A stretch of 64,000 nucleotides of DNA from Monoplex corrugatus (taxonomy: Eukaryota > Mollusca > Gastropoda > Littorinimorpha > Ranellidae), in assembly GCA_030674185.1 (NCBI GenBank), contig JAPXFY010000015.1:18653989-18717988 (forward strand), given 5' to 3'. The number at the start of each line of letters is the position of its first letter. Position 1 is the stretch's first letter. Of this stretch, positions 24,601 to 35,930 are shown piece by piece. The notes beneath the pieces are model-generated. The model was given only the letters and a program-made list of their open reading frames with translations, was not told the origin of the DNA and did no database searches. A program made the translations under genes and the position numbers.

Positions 24601-24708
24601 TGTAGGCGTTCGTGCAAATGCGTTCATGTGTGTGTTTGTGTGCATGCATGCATGCAAGCAGAAATTTGCTCAAGATTTTGTTTGCATATGAGGATCTGTG
24701 GTCTAATG
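21656..24708. other. Intronic stretch with one GC-richer block
   Basis: AT-rich intron-like sequence contains no recognised exon. A GC-richer, CpG-containing block lies at about 23900-24300 (CACCGCTACGTACGTGTG is one stretch) with overlapping frames in both directions but no domain. Poly-T and short TG runs occur elsewhere. I searched by eye for BAH and ELM2 domain codons and did not find them. Confidence 0.4.
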
Positions 24709-24893
24709 ATTCAATCCTGACTCTTGCACCCTGTCCACCAACTGCAAAAACTTGACCCTTTGATTCCCTCACCCTATCCACAGCTTCCTGCTGCTGGATA
24801 GGGTGAGGGAATCAAAGGGTCACGTTTTTGCTTTGCTAGCACAATTGACAGTGCAGAATGCTGATGGACAGGGTGCGAGAATCAAAGGGTTAA
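24709..24893. mobile_element. TTAA-bounded palindromic MITE, copy 5
   Basis: The left end is diverged (TCAATCCTGACTCTTGCACC) and the right end is GCGAGAATCAAAGGGTTAA. The central inverted arms CACCCTATCCACAGCTTCC and GCTGCTGGATAGGGTGAGG pair closely. Confidence 0.75.
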
Positions 24894-25029
24894 AACGTTG
24901 GCATTGGTTGCAAGAAGTCCCTAGTTAAAATAAGAAAGTGATCATGTATTTCTCTCCCCTTCACAGGACCTGCAGTAGTGGACTGGGTCCTAGTCTTTGG
25001 ATTAAGATGAATAGCTGAGATGTGTATAG

Positions 25030-25322
25030 CTTGTTCTCAGTATATGGTAAAGAATCTGTAGCATCAAAAGATGCTCTCCCATCAAATTCTCCAAACAAAT
25101 GGTTTGTTTTGAAATCCCTTGTGCAATGAATTGGATGGAGTGGTCATCGCCACATGATCTCCTAAGACTGTTTGCACGAATGCATTGATATGTGCACTTA
25201 ATTTTCTTTTCCCCCCCCCCCCCCCCCCCCTTGTTGCAATATTGTGTATGTTTTGAAATGGTTATAGCCCTGATGTGGCTGTACACAGTCGGCTGGGCTT
25301 TTAAACAAAAATAACAATAATG
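25030..25322 (+). repeat. Dispersed repeat family B, 3' part
   Basis: This segment is shared with 42840-43082, 49615-49832 and 50005-50218. Common words are GAATGCATTGATATGTG, ACTTAATTTTCTT, CCCTGATGTGGCTGTACACA and GGCTGGGCTTTTAAACA, with a tail of AATAACAATAATGAT. A poly-C run of about 20 interrupts it. No protein is encoded. It resembles a SINE or LINE 3' end by its short-unit tail. Confidence 0.7.
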
Positions 25323-25334
25323 ATAGGGGAAAAA

Positions 25335-25552
<218 letters not shown>

Positions 25553-25564
25553 CACTGATATGGG

Positions 25565-25935
25565 AAATAAGGATGGTGCTGGATTGAGCAAAGTTTTCTC
25601 AGTGGAAAGAGCACCCCAATATTCACACAATACTTGCAGTCTAAATCATTGTGGGATTTCTTGGCTCCAGCCAGCTTCCCACCTGGACTTGAATGTCCTT
25701 TGGGCTTGTTATAAAGACTGGGACCACACAGTTGAGTCTCATCCACTCCATGGAGATTTTACAGAGGATGTGTTGTTTAAATCTACCAGCACAGCAGGTG
25801 TTTTACGCCTCTCAGGCCTGGTTGATGCCAAGATAATGGTATTATGAAAGGAAGCATAGAGTATAGCCCTGTCACACACTTTCAGTCCTACGTGGAACTT
25901 CATAGCATCATGATTGTCCACATCATCATCATCAT
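25565..25935 (+). mobile_element. tRNA-derived SINE, family A copy 2
   Basis: The head has an A-box-like TTCTCAGTGGAAAGAGCACC. The body parallels 10347-10735: GGGATTTCTTGGCTCCAG, GGACCACACAGTTGAGTC, CCTCTCAGGCCTGGTTGATG and ATAGCCCTGTCACACA. The tail is CATCATCATCATC. The B box is poorly preserved in this copy. Confidence 0.65.
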
Positions 25936-26245
25936 CTTAGCATTGTGAAAGGTGTCCCATCTTTTGCAGGTGGTGTAGAGTGGAAATAAAGGTGAGCTTA
26001 ATTGAAACAGTACAATTGTAATCAAAGAAGTTTTAAAAATAAGCCCATAAATGAATACATTTTATGTAGTACATGCTGGAAAACTTGATACTAACATATA
26101 GTTAGGAAAAGAGAGATCGTAATTTCTTTTGATTTCAATTGATGAAGTAGTAGGTTGCCTGAGTAAAGATCATGCATCTTTGTGCCTTATGTATGACAAA
26201 CAGCCCTACCATCCAAATTGTGGTAATGCTGATAGGTTGCCATAT

Positions 26246-26365
26246 TTAACCCTTTTACTCCCGCACCCTGTCCACCAGCATCCTACATTGTCAACCATGC
26301 TAGCTAAGCAAAAACTTAAACCTTTCGCTCCCTCACCCTGTCCACCAGCTTCCTGCAACCTTGTA
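26246..26365. mobile_element. TTAA palindromic MITE, copy 6, 5' half only
   Basis: Starts TTAACCCTTTTACTCCCGCA and proceeds through both left arms to CCACCAGCTTCCTGCA, then stops. The complementary right half is missing, so the deletion boundary is at the centre of the palindrome. Confidence 0.75.
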
Positions 26366-26940
26366 CTAGTCATAAGTTGAATTGTAAGGGACAGTTATTG
26401 CTCCACCCCACCATCATCAATCGCATCACTCACTTCTCTTTCTCCTTTCGTCTTTCTTTTTTTGTAACCACACTTTATCAAACCCTTGTTTTCTTTATTG
26501 AATTGCTGATACTGTAGCACAGCATACTAAGGTATCTTCAAATTTATGTTTCCCAGTAGTGTCCAGTAACTGCTCAAATTCCATCCAGCTTAGTTCATAT
26601 GTACACTTGTACTTAGTATACATTTTTATCCCCACTAGATATTGGATCATTTTCATTTGGACTCTATGTGACAACATACAGGACTTGGTCAGAATCCATT
26701 GATTTAAACATCTGAGGAATGCTTGCTGTGACATTTGTCAGTTGCATGTTTTGCATAATGATGAAATTTTCAAAACATTTGTTTAGCTACACATACGTTT
26801 TCTCACCAGTTTCAGTTTTCTCTACATGGAATCATAAGAGTGTGAAAAGGCTTTATAAAGTGTTTAGGTTTTATTTGTTCACTGATTGTGTGCTTTGAGA
26901 AAGCTGAAGGGAAAAAATGGCATGAAAAAGTATTAATTTG
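26366..26940. other. AT-rich intronic stretch
   Basis: A minus-strand frame of 79 codons (26495-26734) is protein-like in composition but has no recognisable domain or splice context. Otherwise nothing is seen. Confidence 0.35.
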
Positions 26941-26941
26941 G

Positions 26942-27111
26942 TTAATTCTTTGACTCCGTCAACCTATCTGCCAGCATTCTGCATTGTCAGTCATGATAAC
27001 AAAGCAAAAACATAACCTTTTCATTCTCATCCTGCCCACCAGGTTCCTGGGTGAGGGAGTGAAAGGGTTAAGTTTTTGCAGCTGGCAGATGGGGTACGGG
27101 ACTGAAGGGGT
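26942..27111. mobile_element. TTAA palindromic MITE, copy 7
   Basis: Starts TTAATTCTTTGACTCCGTCA and ends around ACGGGACTGAAGGGGTCAG. Internal arms AACCTTTTCATTCTC and GGGAGTGAAAGGGTTAAG are diverged complements. The outer TTAA on the right has been lost. Confidence 0.7.
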
Positions 27112-27539
27112 CAGCAGATTTATTGATATCAAAAGCATTAGTGCATTGTGTCAGCATTTCCAAATTTGAAAAATGTGAATGAAATTAGTTGAAGATAATG
27201 GCAGGTACATGGATACAAACATAATGTGTGTTTGTTTAGAAAAACAGCAAAAGAGAGAAAGAAAGAATAAAAGTGGACTTATTATGGGAGTTGGGTTTAC
27301 CATCTTACCAGAGAAAGCACAAGTCAAACAAGTCTAGTCTTGAGGAGCTCTTCTATAGGTCCCTGTAGTCAAGGTATTTACACACCTCAAGTGTAGATAG
27401 ATCCCCTTTGAATCCAGGATCAAACCTAAACCTCTTGTTTCCAAGAGGAGTAGGCTTAGTTTGCCGCAAGGCGACCACTCATCTCTCCCTACCTTCTCTC
27501 TTCAGTCTCTTGTTATTAAAGGGGAGGGGTTAATATTTG

Positions 27540-28080
27540 CCGGAGTTGCACCTGCCAGTGTGAATGTGCGGACTGTATTTGATATGCCCCGGCATTGTTC
27601 AGCAACACTGGCACCTACTGGCGGGAAACCCTGACGACCTTTCCATCCTGACAGCTATGTGGTTTATGCCAGCGGCTGCTGGGTTACCCTTTCTTGCTTT
27701 GACAAACGGCCTGGCCCTTGTGCCAGCAGGCTGACTGTAGCAATCAATAGACCCGAGTGCTGTACAGTTCTTGACCCAGTGGCTGGGCCCAGTTCCCCCT
27801 GCTCGCCACTTCACACCTATGAGGCGAAAGACATGTTTTCCCAGTTGCGTGGATAAATCGCCTTTCGTGGGTCTCCAAAGGGGCCCTTCACTGCTTGTTT
27901 ATGTTCATTTGGAGTTGCTACAACCCTCCTCACAATTGCCCCTATAGAGCAGAACAAGGTCATAAATTTCCTTCTCCAAAAGGTTTGCGTGGTCTGTGAG
28001 ATTGTTCCCTGTTTTATTTCTTGATTTCTGAAGCGCACTGTCAAAAACGCTTTTCCCGTGTAAGTCTTCTTGCCGGGTGA
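27540..28080. other. GC-richer non-repetitive intronic block
   Basis: Balanced-composition, repeat-free sequence between AT-rich and repeat-rich neighbours. Short open frames occur on both strands, but no domain or exon boundary is convincing. A cis-regulatory element in the RERE intron is possible; nothing in the sequence proves it. Confidence 0.25.
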
Positions 28081-28489
28081 AAGCTGTTTTCTAGAGCTTG
28101 TCGGGACTGTAAAGCCTTTTCAGTTTCTGTTTTTGCATTTGTTTGCTCCCGCTGTGGTTCAAAGACTCGCAATAGGAAAAAAAATTGATGTGGAAGTAGC
28201 CACCAGCTCGATAGCTAACTAGCAAACTGGGTTTGATGTTAACCTTTTCCTGCGTGTTTCTGTGTGCAACCCCCTGTTTCCTGTGAGTTATTTGCTCAGT
28301 TCTGGTGGAGGAGCAAGGGACGGGATGGGACGGGAAGGGTGGGGTGGGTTGGGGTTATTGATCAGCGTGAGTCATAGTTTGCCGTATAGTAGGCCTTGTG
28401 GTTATCAGCTGGGCTTGACTTGACACCTTCAAGGGTTGGTGCGACTGCCTGCATGTGATTCTGTGCCCTCTTCAATATGCATACTGCAG

Positions 28490-29245
28490 TGTGCATTTAC
28501 CTGAGAGAGTGTCCCATGTCATGGTGTAATTTGCTGGTGTTTGGTTTAATCTTTGGTTGCATAAATTTGGTATGTATGTAACCTGAGAGAGAGTCGCATG
28601 TAATGATGTAATTTGCTGGTGTTTGCTTTAATCTTTGGGGGCATAAATTTGGTAAATCTCTTTAAGTGTATTTACCTGAGAGAGTCCCATGTAGTGATGT
28701 AATTTGCTGGCGTTTGGTTTAATCTTTATTGTTGTATATTTGGTAAATTGCTTTTAGTGTATTTATTTACCTGATGTATTTATTTACCTGAGAGTCGCTT
28801 GTAGGGGTGTAATTTCCTGGCGTTTGGATTAATCTTTATTGTTGTACATTTGCTAAATTGCTTTTAGTGTATTTACCTGACACTGTGACAGAGTCCCATG
28901 CCGTGATGTAATTTGATGGTCTTTGGTTTTATCTTTGGTTTTGTAAATTTGGAAAATGCTTTTAGTGTATTTATTTACCTGAGAGAGAGTCCCTTGTAGG
29001 GATGTAATTTGCTGGCGTTTGGTTTAATCTTTAGTTTTGTAAATTTGGTAAAACGATTTTAGTGTGTTTACCTGAGAGAGAGTTCCCATATAGTAATGTA
29101 ATTTGCTGGTGTTTGGTTTAATCTTCAGTTTTGTAAGTTAGGTAAAATGCTTTTAGTGTGTTTCCCTGAGAGAGAGTAATGATGTAATTTGCTGGTATTT
29201 GGTTTTAATCTTTAGTTTTGTAAATTTGGTAAATCGTTTGTGTAT
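28490..29245. repeat. About 91-100-bp minisatellite, roughly eight copies
   Basis: Head-to-tail units each contain TATTTACCTGAGAGAGAGTC, GATGTAATTTGCTGG, GTTTGGTTTAATCTTT and AAATTTGGTAAA. Copies begin near 28492, 28575, 28666, 28770, 28870, 28970, 29067 and 29160. Indels of 3-15 bp vary the period and break any reading frame. Confidence 0.9.
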
Positions 29246-29287
29246 TTCTTGGCCTTCAGTTCTTAAAGAGAAAAGCATCGAGAAATA

Positions 29288-29319
29288 GATTGCAACTCTG
29301 TGTGTGTGTTGTGTGTGTG

Positions 29320-29352
<33 letters not shown>

Positions 29353-29353
29353 T
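29288..29353. repeat. (TG)n microsatellite
   Basis: An imperfect TG array next to the end of the preceding minisatellite. Confidence 0.9.
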
Positions 29354-29843
29354 GTGGCTGTGGGAAAAAGAGGTGTAGTGTGTGTGCAGAAGTGTTCAAT
29401 AGGCGGAATAGTGTGTTGGTTCCCGAGAAGTGTCTCCGTTGGGCTGTGTGTCTGTCTTTGTTGGCGGCCAGACACACACACACACAGTGTGCATACAGCC
29501 TGGTGCAGGCTGTCATCAGCCACCTGTGTGAAGCCAACACCACTGACAGATTGCCCCCCTGTCTGTGTGGTTCCCTCACCCGACACTTTGATCTCTATCT
29601 ACTACTACTACTACTTATGTTTCCTTGATGGTTTTTGTTGAAGGGAAAGCGGGAGTTGAAGGTGTGGTCACGTTGGTTGTCTCCTTTCTCTCTTACAGCA
29701 GTGGGATTTTAGATTGTCGGGAGATAAACTGACGACACTGAAAGAGAAATTTGACTGTGCACATGCACACAACATGCACCAGAACAAAAGCATTCGCAAG
29801 TTCTCAGGTATACGTTTTAAAATCGTTGAGCTGCATTTTTAGT

Positions 29844-30018
29844 TTAACTCTTTGACTCCCGCATCCTATCTGCCAACTGCAAAAACTTTCCTAGCCTGCC
29901 CACCAGTTTCTTACAGGAAGCTGGTGGATAGGCTGAGGGAGTCAAAGGGTTTTTGGTTTGCTAGCATGGTTGACAGTGCAGAATGCTGGTGGATAGGGTG
30001 CGGGAGTCAAAGGGTTAA
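29844..30018. mobile_element. TTAA palindromic MITE, copy 8
   Basis: The left end is TTAACTCTTTGACTCCCGCA and the right end is GTGCGGGAGTCAAAGGGTTAA. The central hairpin is GTTTCTTACAGGAAGC. The outer arms are close complements over about 30 bp. Confidence 0.85.
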
Positions 30019-30880
30019 GCCAAGCCACTTCAGTCTCGTACCACTGTCATGGTTTGTGTATCCTGTTACAGTCACAGCGTAGAAGCTGAGTAGTTTCGTG
30101 TGTCAAAAGATCCCAAGAATAACTTGGTTATGGATGGTTGCTTCATAAGCTGGAGATAAGGGTGACCAAGGACCCCAGACAATGATAGTGGTGTGTCCGG
30201 TGGCTTGTCTGTAAGGGTGATAGGGTGCTGTGTATGGATCCCCTATTGTAGGCATTCCATCTGGGCACCACTGTAGGCAAACACTTGGCTCGAGTTGTGA
30301 TCACATTCACACAAACCTACTACGTTGAGAAGTGGGTCTGCTGTTTGTAGTTGTTGAAGGGGAGGGAATTGGAAAACCGTGTAGCCTGTTCTGATATGCA
30401 TTACTGAGGTGTAGAGAGCGTCATGTACAGTCATTTATAGTCAAGCCAACATGTACATGCATGCATGCACTCACACCCATGTGGACAGATTTCTGTAACA
30501 CTGGATCTTTTTTTTTTTATGGGAAGGTGTCGTAATTTCTGCTTCTTTGTGTTGTTTTCTGGTAAAAGTGGGCACCCATTGCGGAACATTTAGGATTTAC
30601 CATTTAAAGCCAGGGTTGATGTTGAAACACATTTTTTGCTTTTCTTTGTGAACACACTGAAATTGATTTTAGTCTTTACATGAAGTGTTTTGTTTCATCA
30701 CTGTCTCTTTGTAACATGTTTGAGTTTCGTAATGAGTTTTGTAATGTTTGGGTATAACCAGTCACCAGATTACTGCTTCCTTGTTAAACAAATCTCATGT
30801 TCTGTTTAACCATTGCCTGTCTTTGAAGATCGTCAGATTGGAATAAATTGTGTGAAGAGGAAACTTCTGTATAAAACAGG
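30019..30880. other. Intronic stretch, nothing recognised
   Basis: AT-leaning sequence without exon signals. Short words such as ATGCATGCATGC at about 30460 are low-complexity. Confidence 0.4.
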
Positions 30881-31780
30881 CCAGCTGAAGACGTCATCTG
30901 GAGGCATGATCAGATTGACGGGGGAGTTCCAAATCGCCCGTTTCTTTTGACAGTTGTGTGTGGCTGTTTGATGTTCCTTTTCACAAGAGGGTCAACACAA
31001 TCGGGGACCCTAGGTCCTGGCGGATGGATTGCTTTTTCACAGTCCCCTGTTGACTAACAGTTGACACAGTTCGCACACTGCACTACACAGATGAAGTGGC
31101 CAACTGAAGTCGGGGCAGCCCCTTTACAATCAAAGGCCATGGTCTTTACGGCCTGTGCCCTGCTGCTCTCCCCTTTACCATACTACAGCTTGTAGCCTGG
31201 AGTAGTAGTACTGCAGTGGAGTGGTGGTGGAGTTGACGAACAGGTTGTTTAGTTGCTTGTCGACTTGATGATGTTTTGATGTGGGTAATGAAGTGGTGTT
31301 GGGAGCCCCCCATTGTGCGCCACTAGTTGTATGGAGGCCGGTAATTGATCAATCAATGCCAACGGCCATTAGCTGCCGTTGCTCGCTTGGCGCCTCCAAC
31401 ACAATTGTAGGTCAGCGGAAGGCCTGGGGTTGTGGACATAATGGGGGTGACACAGTCACAGTCACCCTCCCTTTGTCCCTGTCTGGTGCCAATACGTGGC
31501 GTCAGCATGGTGACCAGGAGAGAGGGGACATAGATCCTGATGTTACTCGGGCGTTTACATTCCAGTTTCAGTTTGTCTGTCGTTGTCACGCTGGTCTGGT
31601 CGATTCAGCCAGGGCAGTCAGTGTGGAAGTCACTGTTGGGCTGTCCTTTGATCCGTTTCACATTGGGTTTGAATTATGTCAGGAAGTGACTGCTGGGTGC
31701 TGTATACCCAATGACAATAACAATGGGTCTTTCGACTCTGGAAGCCTGCCACACTACAGCATGCATTGTCATTGATCTCA
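30880..31780. other. GC-richer non-repetitive block with homeodomain-like sites
   Basis: Composition and texture differ from the flanking AT-rich intron. The middle has TAATTGATCAATCAATGCC at about 31340-31360, a palindromic cluster of TAAT/ATCAAT words recognised by many homeodomain proteins. A 164-codon plus frame (31281-31775) has no domain I recognise, and no acceptor/donor pair encloses it. An intronic enhancer is one interpretation. Confidence 0.3.
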
Positions 31781-33625
31781 TAGAGCTTTGACTTCTGTTA
31801 TTTGTACACATGAGTGTGGTGTAATATAAATGCCATCTGTTATTACAGGCAACTGCATGGATACTTGTTCCCTTAATAAAGTATCATCACTGCTAGTGGT
31901 GATTTTTATTCAGTCATGTAGATCTACATGTTGTATACATATGTAAATTTCACTCTGCAAATAATCGGTTTTCAGTTTGAGAATTCTCAGTGCTTTTTTT
32001 TTTTTTTTTTTTTTTTTTTTGCAATCCTGTCCTTTTTTTGTTGTTGTTGTTTGGTAGGGTTTTTCATGTTTTGTTTCGGTTGGTTGGTAGTTTTTGTTTT
32101 GTTTTTGTTTTTTTCTTAAGCATTTAATCAGTACGCTTTTTCCCCTATGATAACTGTCACCAAAAGCAAAATCTTATCTTCTACTTTAAGTTTTGTACGA
32201 CATTCTGAATATTTTTTGCCATCCCACCCCCCCATAACAAGGGCCATCACGATATAAATCATCAACACTGCGGCATAGTCCGTCTGGTTTGTAGGTCCGG
32301 TTATGGCGGCATCGTTATCCTTTTTATTGGTCATTTAGGGGACGCAAGATGTCCCACACTATAGCTGTACTAGATAGGCTTGGGACGGCCGGCAGGGAAA
32401 TAACTGCCATAAACTTGGGGGTGCATGATAGGAGGCAGTGTGGCCACTACTGGGGGCCAGTGAAATCCCCCATTTGATGGAGAATTGGATGAGGGGTTTA
32501 GAGCTTTGTCTTGGTATTTATTGCAGTTCATTCGCCTAGTCCCTTTGCTTCTTGCTGGGTTTACTGTTGTAGCCGTGTATGATGTTGCAGAGTTTATGGA
32601 TTGGATTGGACTGTATTTTGGTGGTTTCTTTCTGTATAGTTGTGCATTGAATTTTTAAAAAAACCTGTGTTTCTGATGGTTGGGTGCACACATCGTGACA
32701 CATTGCATGCATGCAATTTTTTTTCTTAGATCAGTTGCCTTCTTGCCTTCTTTTCCAGGTTTTACAAGAGTTCAGTGGATTTCACCTGATATGATTTGAC
32801 ATGTTTTTCTTTAAAGCATTTTAGATTTGCAAGGTTAACTCAATCAAGTCGTAGTCTTCAGGGTCATTCTGCCCCCTCAATTCGGAGGATTTTTAGCACA
32901 TTTTAAAAAAATATAGAAAAACAACCAAATAAAGTAGACAAACAAAATAAAGTGATACAGAAAGACCAGGATTAGATCTTTACAAATAATCTTACTTTAT
33001 TTATGGTATTCCGTGTAGTTGTAAATGATGGGGTATCCAAATAGGTATCCAAAGGGGGGTAATTTTTTTTTTTTTGATGGATATGAACACACACTGTGAA
33101 ACGGTTTTAGATGAAGTCCAGAACATAATTTCCATGCCATGGATGTTTCAAATCACAAGATTACTGGTAGTTGTCACTTTTTGCGTACAGTTGCCCCAGA
33201 GCACAAAATATTTTCAGAATTGTGAGGTTCGACTTGCTTTCCTTGACGCCATTTGCGAAATTTGCATGTCGCGGGTAGCGCTGAAAAAAGGCTACTGTTG
33301 CCTTTGTTTCACATTGCCACAAACGGTCTAAGACAAATAACTGCTGTAAACATACCCTAGTTTCCGTTCCCAGTGATTTTTCGCTATAGATCTAACTGAC
33401 GCTTCTGACGTAAAAAAAAAACAACGAATGTCCGCCGTCGATAAATCGACGTCGCGTATCCAAGCAGTAAACGGAAGTGACGGGGAGATATTCTTCCGGC
33501 ACGAAGTGATTGAGTTAACAGTGAGCATGGTTTTTAACTGTTGGCTTTTATCTTAACAGGTGGTTGTTTTGGAAGTGGTGTTAGTCCTGATATGGCTCTA
33601 GTAGTCGGCTGGGCTGTAAGCATTA
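31781..33625. other. Intronic stretch with a repeat split by about 680 bp
   Basis: Poly-T at 31995-32019. Words at 32787-32838 (GATATGATTTGACATG, TTTTTCTTTAAAGCATTTTAG) and at 33520-33560 (GTGAGCATGGTTTTTAACTG) together match the continuous sequence at 35845-35932. That suggests an insertion between them. The inserted stretch has no recognisable coding region. Confidence 0.4.
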
Positions 33626-33843
33626 CAGGGCTCCCACTTTTCCGCGAATTCCCGGATTTCCGTGAAAACCGAGAGTGAGAATCCGCGCAAAAAAACTTTT
33701 TTCCACGAAAAAATCTTCACCACACTATAAATTAAGCTCAGATATGTGTCAGATTGCACCATTTTAAACGTAAAATTTTCCGGAACACACCCCCTGGCTT
33801 TTCGCTTTTCAGGGATTTTTGCTTTTCCTCAGTGGGAGCCCTG
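33626..33843. mobile_element. hAT-like MITE with CAGGG ends
   Basis: The element begins CAGGGCTCCCACTTTTCC and ends TCAGTGGGAGCCCTG, giving 13-bp terminal inverted repeats of the form CAGGGCTCCCACT. CAGGG-type ends are characteristic of hAT-superfamily elements. At 218 bp it is non-autonomous. The expected 8-bp target duplication is not clear (AAGCATTA on the left, GCAATATG on the right), so either it has decayed or the class is different. Confidence 0.65.
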
Positions 33844-34075
33844 GCAATATGAACTTGAACTTGAAATCTTGGATGCACTCATTTCACTCATATGCTCACT
33901 GTTTGTCACTTAATCTTGTATGCATATGCACACTCACACGCACTCTCACACATGTTAAGACTGATTGCATAAGGAAATAGCCAGCAGGCTTTGGGAGGTG
34001 AGCAAGATGGTGAAACTGATAAATATTGATTTGTGAACTGCTGTCTCGAAACGGTGTTTGGTTTTATGTGTGCAG

Positions 34076-34202
34076 GGGGAGCTGATAGAATACTATTATT
34101 ACTGGAAAAAGACTCAGAATGCTGCCAGCAACCGTCACCAGGTGAAGAAGTTGAAGAAGAGCAAGAAGGCCACGCGCTCCTCCCAACCTGACGTGGAATT
34201 CT
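34076..34202 (+). CDS. RERE: RERE/Atrophin exon: C-terminal half of SANT domain
   Basis: The acceptor is TTTTATGTGTGCAG and the donor is TTCT/GTGAGT at 34203. The 127-nt exon enters in phase 0 and leaves in phase 1. It reads GELIEYYYYWKKTQNAASNR, then a lysine-rich tail (VKKLKKSKKATR) and SSQPDVEF. The GELI-YYYYWKKT signature is the third helix and end of the SANT domain of RERE/Atrophin. In vertebrates this domain with ELM2 recruits HDAC1/2 and the H3K9 methyltransferase G9a. The lysine cluster is a plausible nuclear-localisation or DNA/histone contact patch. The exons for the first SANT half are not found upstream within the window. Confidence 0.93.
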
Positions 34203-34670
34203 GTGAGTGAACAACTGTCTTGTGTTTTGTGCTGTAATCTTATTTGTGTTGTTGGGAGATTGGAAATGGAATGACATGTTTTTCCTGTTTGAAGCAGTAA
34301 CACTAGTAAGCAGAAGAGTTATTGTATAAGATCTAAGTAGTAGCTGAATTTTTGTTTGTTTGTTTGTTTTGTGGTTGTGGTGTAACAAAGTTGGTATGAC
34401 AGATAAAAGCATTGAGAACAATCATTCATCAGGTGTAAATCTCTGTTGTTCATTTGTTTGTGGTATATCAGATCAGTCTTGACAACTGAAAGCATTGAGA
34501 GCAAACAGTCATCAAGTCTAAGATGATGTATGTATGTTTGTTTTTCATCAGATGTGCAGCATGTATCAGTATTGAATATTTTAATCATGGTGGTGTATAC
34601 TTATAGAAAGAATATTGATCGATTTCATATTTTCAGACAAATCAGGCTTGGATTTTTTCCCTCTTGTTTC

Positions 34671-34840
34671 TTAACCTTTTGACTCCCGCTTCCTATCCAC
34701 TAGCATCCTGCGTTGTCAACCATGCTAGCATGGCAAAAACTTGACCAACAGCTTCCTGCAGGAAATGGGTGGATAGGTGAGGAAGTCAAAGGGATAAATT
34801 TTTGCTGTTAGGGGATAGGCTTTGGGAGTCAGAGGTTTAA
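34671..34840. mobile_element. TTAA palindromic MITE, copy 9
   Basis: The left end is TTAACCTTTTGACTCCCGCT and the right end is GGGAGTCAGAGGTTTAA. A deletion in the second left arm joins AAAACTTGACC directly to AACAGCTTCCTGCAGG. Confidence 0.8.
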
Positions 34841-35429
34841 AAGAAGAGAACCTTGCAGTATTTGCGTGTTGAAACCAGAGAAACACGAGATTTTTAGCCA
34901 AAGTTTCAAAAACGCGGTAAGTGAAAATTCTCGCCTGTGCAAAACTTTCAAATGGAGGTGAAAAGAAAAACTAGTAGCGAATCTGACCTATCAAGTAGAA
35001 GAAACTAGATGGACATATTGAAACAGTTCTAGCATAACTTTAATTGATAGATGTGTAAACTGAATGTATCAACCTTCCTGTAAGACGCAACTGTAGATTT
35101 TAGCAAAATTTTAATGTGTTGTTTTCATTTGCGTGGGTAAAGCTGGTTATGTGAAGTGGATGAGAATTGTGATGAGATAGGTAAGAATGCTGTAAGAAAG
35201 TAGGTAAAGGTGGGTGAGGGTGAGAGCAAAGTTACAGATTAAGTAACCTATAAATATAAAACCAAGTACAGATTGGTAAGAGCAAAGTTACCGATTAAAT
35301 AATCTATAATAGCTAAATACAGATGGGCGAGAGTAAACAGACCAAATAACCTATAATATAAAAGTGAGTAAAGATGGATGAGAGCAAAATTACAGATTAA
35401 CTGATGATATCAGTCCTCAGTCCTGTCAT

Positions 35430-35760
35430 CATACTGGTCTGTGCACTGTATGAGCAGGGGAGAGAGTGAAGGAAGGGAGTTGCCTGTTGTCCATGTCCTG
35501 ACTTGTGTGAAGACCAGCATCAGCCCATAAAACTCTGGCTCTGGGCAGATGTTGGGTGCACACTGTACACTCTCCTTCTCACTTGGCTGGCCTGCCTGTC
35601 TGTATTATGGCATATCAAAAGTTGCAGAGTTGAAGCAGCCAGCTTTGTTTTTGACGTCTGTGTGTGTTGGCTGTCTGCTGGATTGCAGAGCAAGGGATTA
35701 GGAAAGTAAATCAGCAGACTGTGGGTGGAATCTGGGAGTAATCCTCCTGTGGAAATGAAG
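35430..35760. repeat. Dispersed repeat C, copy 1
   Basis: Shares a series of blocks with 36030-36385: CATGTCCTGACTTGTGTGA, CCAGCATC.CCCCATAAAA, GTACAC, GTGTTGGCTGTCTG and a GTGGAAAT end. The relation is diverged but colinear over about 300 bp. No protein is encoded. Confidence 0.6.
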
Positions 35761-35930
35761 GATGGGTTTTTGTTTGTTTGTGTTAGTTTGGGGGGGGGGG
35801 GGGGGGGTTGTTGTTTTTGTTTTGTTTTTTAAGATTTCATCTGATATGATTTTACAGCTGTTTTTCTTTAATTGCATTTTAGACTTGTGGGATTAGCGGT
35901 GAACGTGGTTTTTAATTGTTGTCTTTTATC

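Noticed and set aside
26495..26734. A 79-codon minus-strand open frame
   Set aside because: No recognised domain. It lies in AT-rich intron and nothing in its surroundings supports a gene.
29699..29807. Possible exon with CTCTTACAG acceptor and CAG/GTATAC donor, open in frame
   Set aside because: At 109 nt it would shift the frame between the 21.3-kb exon and the SANT exon. The peptide does not resemble any part of RERE, and the donor is weak.
31281..31775. A 164-codon plus-strand open frame
   Set aside because: Non-repetitive, but no recognisable domain and no acceptor/donor pair around it. It was also tested by eye as a BAH/ELM2 exon of RERE and does not fit.
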